Assembly: GCA_902729315.2 (NCBI GenBank)
Contig: LR746274.1
Span: forward strand, 8,388,537-8,452,536
Direction: 5' to 3'
Source: Spirodela intermedia
Lineage: Eukaryota; Streptophyta; Magnoliopsida; Alismatales; Araceae
Length of the DNA: 64,000 nt
Part shown: positions 47,918 to 60,300 of the stretch, one piece after another
Layout: every line of letters begins with the position of its first letter
Numbering within the stretch: position 1 is the first letter of the stretch
The notes under the pieces: model-generated
Database searches by the model: none
What the model saw: only the letters and a program-made list of their open reading frames with translations
Told to the model about the DNA's origin: nothing
Translations under genes and position numbers: made by a program

Positions 47918-49079
47918 TCAAGAGCATAGAAGAGGCACTTTGGCTTTTAATAATATCAATAGGGCAATATTGAGGGTCGTAGTCAGGTCACTAATTGAGT
48001 GATATCCATTATTGAAACCAATATGCATAGTATATGAGCTTTCTATTAATTTCTTAGGTGTTAATGTCCTTATTTTTCTGTGCAATGGATGTCATAGGGC
48101 TTATCATTTTCCTTGATGAATAAAGAGCACGGTTATTATTTTTCTTGAAACTGTAGATCGTGTAGTTGATCATCTTCTTCCCTCTTCTGTACTTGACGAA
48201 TAATAGTGATTCTGTTTGGAAAGACTGCTCCATCAAAACCAACAATCATTCATTAAAATCAACACTATAGGAGTGTATGAAGATATCCAGATATCAGTAA
48301 AATGGTTACTAATTATATGTTATACATATATATCTTTGTACACTTGACGAATAATAGTGATTCTGTACATTTATCTCTGAAATACTTTTATATAGATAGT
48401 TCTCTCTTGGTTTCTCTCTCGATATATATATATATATATATACTATCTATATATATATATATGTCAAAGAGAGGCCAACCTTAATTTGAAGAATCTATTA
48501 ATGAGAGAGAGGGTTCAGAACTATTGGTTTTGATGATGATAAGATTAAAAGTGTGGTACGTCAAAATGAGACAATTATTTTTGAAGTATTTATCAAATGT
48601 AAATTCATGCTTTAATCACTAGAGCTTCTAGTGTTTAAATTTCCACACATGGTTAGATGATAGGGAAGCTTTAAATTGGCTAAGCATTGTGTGTGTTTAA
48701 TTCAACAATAGACTTCACGACTATCTTATATGTTACTAAATTTGGTTAATGATGAACTTATGGATTCAAATGAAGGTCCCTTTATCCACAGATTTAGTAT
48801 GTAGATTGACATCCAATAAGTCACATATTTATTGACATTAAATTTTGTCACATATTCAAGCACCTAGAGTCATTAGAACTTTTGAGGATGAAGACAATGC
48901 AAAAAGTAGTGCCATGAAATCCAGAAATTTCAAACAGATATGGATTTCAAGATATTAACACATACTTTTAATTTCCATTTTATAGTTGTGATTAGAATAA
49001 TAACCATTAGTTTACAAGCTATTGATACTTTAGGAGAAACAAAATTTCTAAATATAGAACATCCTCCCAAATTCTAGAA

Positions 49080-49084
<5 letters not shown>
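47918..49084. other. 3' flank of MATE B, duplicated
   Basis: No gene. It matches the 3' flank of copy A up to about 48900, apart from roughly 190 extra bases at about 48050-48240. A CTTGACGAATAATAGTGATTCTGT-like phrase occurs twice (about 48193 and 48341). (TA)n tracts lie at 48423-48461. Confidence 0.55.

Positions 49085-49144
<60 letters not shown>
49085..49144. repeat. (GA)n microsatellite
   Basis: About 29 perfect GA repeats. Confidence 0.95.
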
Positions 49145-49146
<2 letters not shown>

Positions 49147-51700
49147 ACAACAACTACCTACCCATCCACACAATCTATATGAGTGTTGAGAGCCAAGTAG
49201 ATATAAAGGTCTACTGTCTACTTGCACTTTCAAGAAAGATGCTCAATTGAATTTCCAATAGTTCTGTAGCAACCAAAGAATATTCTCTACCTCAACAAGA
49301 GATAGTCTCCATCAACTACATCTCTAAGTTCACATCCTTTAGGGCGGGTGTTTTTTTTCTTAAATGTAATATTTTTATGATGTTAAATAAAATGCACTTA
49401 TTGCAAAATTGTGAACTGCATCAACACTTTAGTTTGAGAATACCTTGAGTTTTCTAGTGGGCATAAAGCTAACAAAAGGCTATAATGGCAAGGGTATCAT
49501 TTCAAACAAGTGTTATTGATGTCATATTTAATGAAAAGTTTCCCTAAACCTCTAAAAATGTCTCACGTAAATTTGAGATCAATGAAAAATATTTTTGACA
49601 GCTTTTCTTTTAAGTAAATATCTATGGTGAGTTAAAGGTACATTCAAGTAAAGATAGAAAGGGAGAAAAGGCTTATACATTAATACTGTTATACATCAAG
49701 CTTCATCTTTCAATGTATCAGAATTTACATTAAAAATAGTGTAATATATCACTTTATCTTTAAATATATTAGGAATTACATTACAAAATAGTTCAATACA
49801 TCAATCATCATATCTAAGTACACAGAAATCCCATGATGTAGAAGTACAAGTTTCATATGAAAATAGTGAGAAACTATATTGTGGGGTAATGGATTATATA
49901 TCAAGCTTGATATATTAATACATGAGAATTTGTGCTGTAGATGAGTTGAGTATAACTAACGTCATTTATCACTATGTAAGAATTTTGTTAATTAAATAAT
50001 AAAATATATCAGGTTTCATGTATTACTACATGAGAAGTTACATTGCAGATCAAAAAATGAATAAAGTCTCACATTCAACCACAAGGAAGTACCTTACACG
50101 ACAATATAGATAGTCCATGAGAAAATATGTCACAAAATCACAAAGTGTATCAAGCTACAAATGTTAATGAATGACCTCATAAGGCTAATGCAATCTAGAG
50201 GGTGGGGCAGTTAAACTTGATAGTAATTTGCATAAAATTATGACTTATAATTCTATTAACTATAACCTTAGTGAAAATGAGTTATAATTTAATGGTGAAT
50301 AATATAAGGGCTGATCAGGTTTGTGTGCAGTAGAACTACAACCTAATTTACTATGACAAGCACATCGTACATCTTAGACCACGCTAACAAGCATCAAAGA
50401 ATCTCTTATCGTTTGTAATGTCTTGACATGTTAGAAAATCAAAATACTTAGAGAGTCTTAAGTTGACATATATGTATAATGATTGGTCAAAAGCCAATAA
50501 TTGGACTTGTTAAATGTGGATATTGTTTAGTGGGTGGGTAAACGTTTCTTGCTTTAATGATTTTAATGTTAACAAATTGATCACAGCAATTTAACCATCT
50601 AATTATCATGTAATATTTTGAAATACACTAATATCAAAATCAAGATCGAAATATTTAGCTCAAGATTTGGTTGTCATTTAAATAAATTTTCTAGGCCTCA
50701 AATGAAGAGAATAGATGTCAAAAATCATATGACCATCATGAAAGTCAACTTCAGGAAAAATAAATCCTTTTAATTGAAAATCTAGAAGAGAGAAGAAGCT
50801 TTAAGAGTTAATGACTAAGTTATCACATAAAGGAAGTTTGTCAACTCACCTTGTGTGAAGAAGTCACAACACTCCTAGTGGTTGAGAAAGTGAGTCAACT
50901 AAAATAGTAGATAGGAGCATCAATGCTCAGTGTGGCAAGGTTATCACTCAAAAGAAGGAAATCAACTTATTGACTTGACAAGACAAGAGCTCAACTCATT
51001 ATGAACAAAACATACACAAGGATAAAATAAAATCTGTACATAACAAAAGTACCTATATCTTCAGCTGAACCTTTAATGTATTACCCAAACTGTATTTTAA
51101 CCTTATGAGAAAGCCCTTTAAGGTTTAAATATTTTTCGTTTCTAAGGTTTGTGTTTTTATTTCCTTATAAAAAGTGAGTAGACCCATGCTTTGACTGACT
51201 TGGTAAGAGGGCTATTATGGTGCAGCACTTCTTTAGGGTTGGTGCAGCAATATAGGACAAAATAGATCATAGTCAGTACTTTAGTATTGCAAACTAACTA
51301 GGAGTGTGCAACTAACTATTGGGGTGCTGCATTTTATAGATTTTTCTATTAATGTTACAAGCATTGCAGAATACAACTAAATTTGGGTATTTAGGAGGGC
51401 GTGACTAGAAGTATATTAAAAAAAATAGGATTATCCCTGGGCTATCAACCTAGTGTTAGAAGACTATGACATAATACGTTTATTAAGAATTTGATAAAAA
51501 GTTTATATTACATGTGAATTGTTCTATCCCGATATTCATAATATTCACCATGAGAATTGATAAATTCTTCATAACAATTCATGATTGTGAGTATTTTAAA
51601 GAATAAAATTGTATTTCACGTTTAGTACTACAATTGCTTATAAATACTTCCCTATGTTCATAATTAAATTTAATGTTCTAAAGTATATATTTTAGATATT
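49145..51700. other. AT-rich spacer without recognised genes
   Basis: No supported frame. Between about 49690 and 50170 there are scattered ATCAAGCTTGATAT/TACATCAAGCTTCAT phrases on both strands, related to the 54-bp repeat at 32.4 and 42.3 kb. The rest is unassigned. Confidence 0.5.
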
Positions 51701-51719
51701 TTATAATTAGCAGAGAGAA

Positions 51720-52287
51720 AGGGGCGAGTGGGAGAGAGGTCAATGTAGGCGGTGGGTCCCATCCACCCCTTGAATAGGCTCTCATTTGCGCGCCCACTGG
51801 CCTTATTCATTCGGTAACTTGACCTTTTGGACATAGCTAACGTCACATGGTGAATGACGTTAGTTCTAATTACTTTCTCTATCTTTTTGTCTCTTTTCTC
51901 TTCTCTCAATCCCCACCACTCGCCAGATCTCGCCTACCTACCCCACGTGCCGTGCTGCCGCCAGCGGGCCGCCGCCGGCTTTATTCACACTAGCTCGTCT
52001 CTGGCATAACCACAACCACTCGTTGACTTCTGTCTCCTCCCTTATCCCACTTGAGATATGGGCTTCTACATATTATCCTCCATCCTGCTTCTTTCTCACG
52101 TGCCAATTTATGATCTACGTCGACCGTCCGGGCCGGGCCCGATTTCTATGCGGACCTGGAGCCATGCTGGAGATGCTCGGGCGGGGCTTTGCAATTTTTT
52201 GCGTCCGGAATGAATAATGGTGGTTTGACTGATGAACCGAGTTCGGGCCGAACTCGATTACCATTGGCGCCGGCCCGGCCCTTTCAC

Positions 52288-52326
<39 letters not shown>

Positions 52327-52573
52327 CACCCAAAGTTGATGCCTTCAGTACTCTCTCTCCCTCTTTCTTCGCTCTCTCTCGCTCTACAGCTAGAAACGGG
52401 GAAAGGGAGACTTAAATGTGATGATGATTACGCCATGATCTTAGTTTGTAGGATGAATGTAATTAACGCCGGAACGGTGGTGCCTGTCTCGTCTTCCCTC
52501 GTGATATATAAACCTGGTGGTTCTAGATCTTGTCAATCCATAGCTGCAGTGCAGAAAGAGAGAGGGCGGAGAG
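51720..52573 (+). promoter_or_regulatory. Promoter and 5'UTR of MATE C
   Basis: Shares pieces with the other MATE promoter copies: CTCAATCCCCACCACTCGCC, CACGTGCC and CTCACGTGCCAATTTATGAT. TATATAAA is at 52505-52512, about 60 bp before the ATG. A GC-rich GGGCCGGGCC element (about 52120-52290) and a GA run (52292-52322) are inserted within it. Confidence 0.55.
52120..52290. repeat. GC-rich element with GGGCCGGGCC ends
   Basis: Starts GTCCGGGCCGGGCCCGATTT and ends GCCGGCCCGGCCCTTTCAC. It resembles 33695-33860 in size and ends. It interrupts the MATE C promoter, which would fit insertion. Confidence 0.4.
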
Positions 52574-52822
52574 ATGCTTTCGACAGCGCCGCTGCTGGAG
52601 GGGAGGGACGGAGGAGGAGCGTGGGAGAGATGGCGAATGAGCGAGGCTGTGGAGGAGGCGAAGCATCAGGTGGTGTTCTCGGTGCCCATGATTTTGACGA
52701 ACGTGGCGTATTACTGCATCCCGCTCGTCTCCGTCATGTTCGCCGGCCACCTGGGCAATCTCGAGCTCGCCGGCTCTAACCTCGCCAACTCCTGGGCCAC
52801 CGTCACCGGCTTCACCCTTGTG
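52574..52822 (+). CDS. MATE transporter copy C, first exon only
   Basis: Eighty-three in-frame codons start at ATG 52574 and end at a GT donor after TGFTLV, as in exon 1 of copy B. The N-terminus reads [20 protein letters not shown], followed by [19 protein letters not shown] and [19 protein letters not shown]. It has one more residue than B and a few substitutions. The intron begins GTATCC and runs into a (CT)n tract that ends in the N gap at 52894. No exon 2 is found after the gap. The gene is partial, either because the assembly joins unrelated sequence or because the copy is truly broken. Confidence 0.85.
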
Positions 52823-52844
52823 GTATCCTTTCCTTTCTTCTCTC

Positions 52845-52846
52845 TT

Positions 52847-52893
<47 letters not shown>
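52845..52893. repeat. (CT)n microsatellite ending at the gap
   Basis: A CT run of more than 40 bases in intron 1 of MATE C that stops at the first N. Confidence 0.95.
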
Positions 52894-52903
52894 NNNNNNN
52901 NNN
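52894..52903. other. Assembly gap (10 N)
   Basis: Ten N bases directly after a CT microsatellite. Ten is probably a placeholder length. Confidence 1.
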
Positions 52904-54316
52904 TCGAGAGCACTCAGAAAAAAATCATACGCTATCAACATAAAATCATTCTAAACATGTGCACTTTTCTTTATCGTTAACATAAGGAAAGATGAGTATT
53001 GTTAAAGATTATTCACAACAAAGTATATTCTCAGGTAAGATACTCAGGTATTGCAAGATTGGACTTCTTTATATCCAGTGGCCAGTGATCATGGTTCTAA
53101 GAATAGTATTGCGATTTTTTTTTCAGAAATAAGCCTATCATTAAAGATGGGTTTACTTCACTTACTATCAATTGGTTTCAAGTTCGATGGCTCAATAACT
53201 CAACTACGAAATCAAAGCCAGCTTCACTCTTGACATGAAGGCATGCATGTGATCAAAAAAAGAATTATTACATGAAGGCATGCATGTAACTATTACAGAA
53301 ATAAACCAATGATTTTAAAGGTGGGCACCTACTCATCATCCACTGGAAACGACATTTCCAGAGCTCTTATTGACAACCAAGAAAGAGATTACTAAAAATT
53401 CTAACAAAATTTCAGAACATACAAGGCAGGATTAAGATGGTCATACCGTATGCATGAAACTGAACAGGATAATGGAAGCCAGAAATGATGTCTAAGGATG
53501 TCTTTTGAACGTGATCAAGAATTCGAAAAACATTGTGTTCTATTTTGTTCCTTTTCTTTATCTACTACGTTGGAGATGATAAGCGGATTTTTTTTTTTTT
53601 GCTTTTCAGGTCTTCCTTCAGTGGTTGTGTCGTTTCTATTTTTTTCCTTGTCCTCTATTTTGGCATTTTTTTATGATGGCATGACACCTTGAAAAATTAC
53701 TGCAATCCTTTCTTAACGCAACAAAAAAATTTGAACTACAAGATTCACAAATAAGATGGAAAATTTCATCTATATTCTTAGCAAGAAAATATCGGAATTT
53801 ATTCTTTCTTCAGTCTCTTGGACGTAGTACCAATGGTATTTGGAAAATAAAGATGTTATTAAAGGCTATGCAGTACATCTATTTGCAGCTGAATCACGGT
53901 TTGTTAAAAACGTTGTTGGTAACACATCTGCTAATCAGACAAGTGCCACAACAGGAATGCACAGTAGTAAGTCTCTATGCAAGCAATATTCATACGCATC
54001 TGCCCAAGGCTTCTGAAGCAGAAACAAACCAAATACAGATCGATGTAAAAAATTGATCAATTCGATGACTTCGAATTTCAGCTACGCAGCCATCATTTAT
54101 TTGTTAAATTGAGACCACAATCAACGAGAAAGAAAAACTATGAAGATCATCAATAACACTGCTCTAGAAAGAGAAGTTCTGAGATAAAACTACAATATTA
54201 GACTATACTAAGTCTATTGTAATACCGAATAGCTAAAATATTGGCAGTCTCAGCATGCATGTTGATAAAATAAATGAGAACACAGAAAGACTCGTTGCAT
54301 GATTTGAACTACATAC
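52904..54316. other. AT-rich stretch between the gap and the last visible SS3 exon
   Basis: I looked on the minus strand for the remaining starch synthase exons (the conserved region with ITRLTHQKG- and SIFEPCGLTQ-type motifs) and did not find them. It is probably intron of the SS3 gene, or wrongly joined sequence. No other gene is supported. Confidence 0.5.
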
Positions 54317-57300
54317 AGGGATGAAGTTGTCATTGTATGGATCCCAAATATCAGGATCAATCCCGTTTAGAATTCCATGGAACTTATGAAGATGTGGGGC
54401 TATAACTGGATTTCCAGAAACCTCTCTTGAGTAGGTATGAGAAACCTACAAAAAAAGGGGATATTAGATATAAGATAAAACTTTGAATATAATACTGGTT
54501 CTGTAAAGTCGAAGGGGAAAACTAACAGTAGTGGCTTTGTCAGCATGTTCCATTGCTTTTCCAATGAACTGCCCCCCAAACTCAAGATTATGAATCGTGA
54601 ACACAATCCGTGCAGAACCCAATCCATAATGCCTATAATGCTCTTTAAATAGCCACGCAACAGGGGCACTTGACCAATCATGGCAATGTAATATGTCCTG
54701 TTCACAGAAATGTAAGCAAGAGATCTTCAGAGCATTGCAATGGTGAGCAAATGATGGAAGCTGAGAAATTGATATTCCAAACCTGGTGGAAAAATATATT
54801 GTCTACATTCTTTTTCTCTCCTCTCATTATATTCTTCTCTTCTAAAAAGTTATCACCGTCAACAGAAAAAACACAGTCCAGGAGGGGGAGATGAAGCAAT
54901 AACATGAATTACTGTACAGAGAAAATATTCACATCCACAGACGGTAATGCTTCAGATTTTTTTGGAATTCGATCATAGCACAACAAGCTATGTTTTTGAC
55001 GGGTGAACACTTGCACGAATAAGTATAATGCACACTGTTGGTTCAACAAGGGTAAACAACTTTTGATAGATGTATATATTAGATTCATACTATATGAAAA
55101 AATAAAAATACATTACACGGTAGATAATGCTTAATATTGAACTAAATGCATTACAACAATGTAGTATACAACAAATAATCTATAATGCACATTAGCAGAA
55201 CATGGATTCACATTCGGAGGAAAAACATCTTTAACCATTTAAAAGCACGCAAATGCAAACTGCCATAAGTGATCGCAATTGCACAAATGGTATCATAGCC
55301 TCTTCTCACATTTTGGTAATCAAAAAGGAGAAAAATAATGGACTCATCTGAGAGGAGGAAAAGAGCGACGAAAATTACATGAAGATGCACATGTGGAAGC
55401 GACATGTGAGAAAAATGAAAGACAAATTGGAAAAACAACAGAGGATGTAGTGAGCAGTCAACAACTTTCCTAAGTTATCCACCAGTTCTGAGCTGGATGA
55501 AAACATATTGACGGTCAACCCATACATGACCCGGAGCTCTTCCATTAGCGTAAATCGCATCCTCCTCATAGCTCTAGGTCACCACTCTAAACCGCCATCA
55601 TATGTTAAATAAGCAACTTTCCTACTCAAACTACTTCCAACATTTTGGGATTACATACCATTTTCAGGACAAAGCACATCTTCATTTCTGGTTATCTACC
55701 AGAGAAAAACTATCATAAAAAATGTTGTTCATGTCCGTCATTAACATCAATTAATGAAAACCGTTTGAAAAAAAAGATAATGATAAAATAATGCGTCAAA
55801 CTTACAGGATGCGATCCTCTCTGGAGGAGGAATTCGAGTGCAGCATGACAGAAGAAACCAAATCTTTCTGCATCGTTCCTCCCTCCATATATGCACCCAG
55901 TCCAAAACATGCTGCATGGAATGAAATCACAAAATATTCATTGGCAAGAAATCAAAGACGAAGATATTCACAGGGAAGCACAAAGTACTCGCAATACAGA
56001 GCATCTGACAAAGCTTGACCCAAAGGTTTCACAGAAACCCGATAAGGTTTCTTCATTTCCTCTTTAGTATCTAGCCATGGATAAATTCAACATTAGAGTT
56101 CAATCAAGAGAACTGTAAAGCATCTAGTGGTGAATGCCAGGCAAATGTCTATTTCAGTTCCTCGAAGTGTTAACTGTGTCTCTGATAATTTATTAAGCAT
56201 TCGGGCCTTTTGATGAAGGTGGGAAACTTTTCGCTGTTGACATAAATACAGAGCACAACAGATTGGATAGCTTAGAGCGGCCAGCCCGTGCTTGGAATTC
56301 AAACCACCACAGAAACAATCAATGTAGCCCAAATATACTAAGTCCATAGTGCCACATGTACTGAATGTAAAAAAGGGGAGCACAAGATTATATGATCAAT
56401 TAACTCCTAAAAAGACAGCCCATACAACATGTTTGCATTTTACACAAGACCACTTTAGTAACCCAAAGCGCTCAAGATTGAGGGGTAAATCCCTTCCTTA
56501 TTTCAATATCCTAACGCACAGCTTCAATTTAAAGCGTACACAACTGACCACCCTCTCTACCAAATAAATCTGGTGTATAAGTATCTACCTCTTCCAATCA
56601 TTCCAAACGACCCACAGAGTCTCGAGTAGGACTAGACTATGCAATCATTTTTTCTATTATCCATGAGTATCCACTGGCGATCCCAGCTCCTCAATCACTT
56701 CTTGGACAATCGACCAAATAATTACATCAGAAGATGTAAATTTGACTAAAGATGGCAAGGACACCAATTATTCCCGGCGATTCCCTTTGGGTATGGTTGT
56801 GCTACAATCATTCGATTTTCTATCACCATGTAAATCTTATATCCGCTGCAGGGCACTTGTCTCATCAACAAAACCTACATAGTATGAAGGATTATCTTCT
56901 CTATCCCTTCCAGGAGCCATTCGGCCTTTTTATAACCTAAGGATCATAGGCAAACTGTCCTCAAAAACTTTAAGCAACATTTGGATCTCCTGAGTACACG
57001 ACCCCTCATCTTCTCTTCTCTTCTACCATGGTAACAGAGTAATGTCATCATCATACTTGGTACACAGAAGAAACTTCTCCCCTTTCCCCTAGCCTCCATT
57101 TCTCAACTACCACAAGAATCATGTTCTCGCTTGTGGCTCTTTCCTGTAGCCCATCCCTGCCTGAATGCCTTAGTATTATGCTATCGACTAGAATTTCCAT
57201 AAGTGGAAATCAATCTAGAAAATCAAAGTTAAATTAAAATTGGTACAGGAATTTTGTACAAAATTTTCTTTTTGCAAGATGTCTTTCTGGCAAAAGAAGA

Positions 57301-60300
57301 TGATTAACATCTAGTAGATAAGTCTGTATGAGAGGTAAAACGCGGAACAGAAGCAAAAAGCACCCAGGAAAAAAATCCATAAAAAAATGTAAACCGCCAT
57401 TATCAGCAGCTTTATGGCTTGAAATGTCAGATCATTCATGTTTAGTGTGTACACAAAAATGAGAAAACCATATGCAAGGAATAGAAGGTGTACTCATATG
57501 AAGGTTTTATTACCTGTTCTGTGGCTCCAGAAAGTAGACAGAAAGTCCTTCAACTTTTCCGAACCACATTTTTATTTCCGTTCCCCCCCATGCAAAGCTT
57601 CGACTGAACTGAAAATCTTTCACCTGCATCTCAGGCAAGAGCACATTACTTCCGTTACAACAACATGACACAGAAACGAAAGCTACACTAAAATTAATCG
57701 AGTAATGTGACAGTATCGTGGAGGACAAGGACAATAGTATCAGTAAAAATGACCAGCATTCGCACCAGCTACAGGATAAAACTAACGTATCGTTTACCAG
57801 AAACTACTGGGCTTCTATAACCTGTGTCCATAAACTTTCACTTGCTTACCATTAGCAATTAAGATACGAATATTGTTCTAAAACTTGGAGGTTTCTCAAA
57901 ACTGATAAAATTAAAGATGATGCAAAAGAAGAATAGATAGAGAGATCTGAGAGAGTGAGGGAGAGAGGGAAATTTCGCCGAAAAAATAATCTATGAGAAA
58001 AGTGCTGCCGGATCAGCCAATTTCAAAGAAACTGATTCCTGACCGGCGTGAGAAAGTTTGACAACATTTGTCTAAAAAATTTCAATGTTCACTGTGCTTG
58101 ATGATGCAAGTGGAGGAAAAATGCAGCACTTAGACACCGTAAGGAAAATAGAGGAAGGAGAACCATAGAAGGATCCATTTTCCTTTCCTCATCCACCACC
58201 TCTACTAACCCTGCATCCAACCCTGACAAAACAACTAATGTCAAACATCTAGAAAAGTGATGGATTGAGTGGAACTTCAGAAATTATTATATTTTTGACC
58301 TCTTACGAAATATGTTAATACAATTATCATCCATTCTCTCTTGGTTCACCTTACTCGATCAATTATCATTTTTTCAAGCGGAGAGTTCATAGTGCTTAAT
58401 CTAACAGAAAAACTCAGAAAATTTTCCACTGCATTTACATCACAAAGATGCATCACGTCAAGATCAAACCCTTCTCATCTGGGAGCCGGGTCTGAATCCG
58501 TACTCTATTGCAAATTCCTGTATCTTTCCTCTCATTTGACTCTTAAGGGGAACTGCCGATTCCTATGTCTTTCTCTTGAAACAGGATTGGATACTAATAA
58601 TTTGACCCAATTACTGAGCACACAAGAAAGGATCAACCAATCAGCCCATGCAAAATTACACTTCTCGCACTCAGTCTTGATGCTACAGAATCCTAGACAT
58701 ACAGCAGATGATACTAGAAGAGTTTGCTAAATAGTATTTCTCAAATATTTCCAGAAAATATTATGTCAGACCATTGAGGTTATGTTAGGAGAGAATTCAT
58801 CACCAAACAGAACTAGAATCCAATCATCAGTGAAGGGCCACGAGAAAATACTTTTTGAGGAAGATTATTATTTGGTTCTTATGGATAATGAATCATTAAG
58901 GAATATCTTCAAATCTTATTATCATTCCCCTGAATAAAACAGTTCATTTAGATAAGAACAATAAGCACTGGAATAAGTAGAAATATCCTCATAACATAAA
59001 ACTAGGCTGTAACCAATTCAAGATCTTTGATAGAGACGTCTATAAAAAAATTCCAGAAACTTACATTACTAAGGTTCATGCAGTCATATTTTGGAAGGAT
59101 AATTTCAACATTGTGCCCAAGATCCTGAACAGCACGTGAAAGACTGGTGACAACATCACCAAGCCCTCCCACCTGCAGTACAATAATCATATGAGAAATA
59201 AATCACGAGGCTAAAGCTCTGCAGAGTTTCATCATAAAGTACCACATAGAGCAGTCTAACAATGCAGAGTCTAGAGCTCATTCGCTAGGAAAAACCAATT
59301 ATAGCTATACAGGAAACATTCAAGCTAACCTTTGCGATAGGTGCCATTTCAACAGCAATATGTACAATATGCATTGGAGGCTCCTTATGAAGGCCTCCAG
59401 TTACAGGAATGTGATAGTCCATTTGGTTTCTGTTATCAAATGTTCCACCATCTTCTCTATCGGAGAATACAAAGTCCATCATATATGCATCCAATGGAAC
59501 CTTAACTACAAAAGAAACGCAAGTACCATTAGTCGGTAAAGTACATAAAAAAGTGGATGTGAAGGAGATGAGTAATAAAGTATGGAACAGTGAAACACTA
59601 TCATCAATAAGAAAACTCCTCGGGTCGAAAAAAAAGGCCATTCAGCACATAAAATTCTCAAACGTAGCATGAAAATAGTCAGAAGAACAATAGAACGCTC
59701 TAACTTCACTGAAAGACTTTACTAGCAGACTTTTAGTGATGGAGAGGAACGTAGAGGACAGGGAACGGGGGACAAATGTCAGAAGTGAGATACACAAAGA
59801 ACTTCAAAGATGAAATCATCTACATAACACCCATCTCAAGGGATGAAGTCATGGCATTCACCCAAGTTCCAGTAATAGGCATGGCTTGAAACAATACATG
59901 GCGAGCTTATGTCAGTCTGCTGGTGTATCTGGACAGATCACTGTCTTCCACTTGCTGGGTTCAAGGTCAGAGTAACAATGTGAAAACATCACCCTGATAA
60001 GTCCGTACTGTCAACGTATTGGTTCACGTAGGAGAGTGCAGAAAGACAACTCATCTACTGGCATAAAGCTGATCATATATTTTAAGATCTGACTTCAGAT
60101 ATCTCCATTAAAAATGATACAGTGATGTAGACATACCAGTTGCTTGGACATGTGAACCGTGTTCTGATGAAGTCATTCTCTGAGGAGGTAAAGGACCAGC
60201 ATGATGAGTCCAACGGTTAAATGAGCATCTGAGCCAAATATCATGTCTCCCATTCAAGACAGTATTGGAAGGGTTGTAAAAAACTGTAACTTCTCTCCCT

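Noticed and set aside
26590-52300. CRISPR-like array or operon among the many repeats
   Set aside because: This is plant nuclear DNA. The repeats are microsatellites, minisatellites and segmental duplications with no spacer pattern.
53498-53692. Short plus-strand frame after the gap
   Set aside because: Phe/Ser-rich AT-driven frame without recognisable motifs or splice support.
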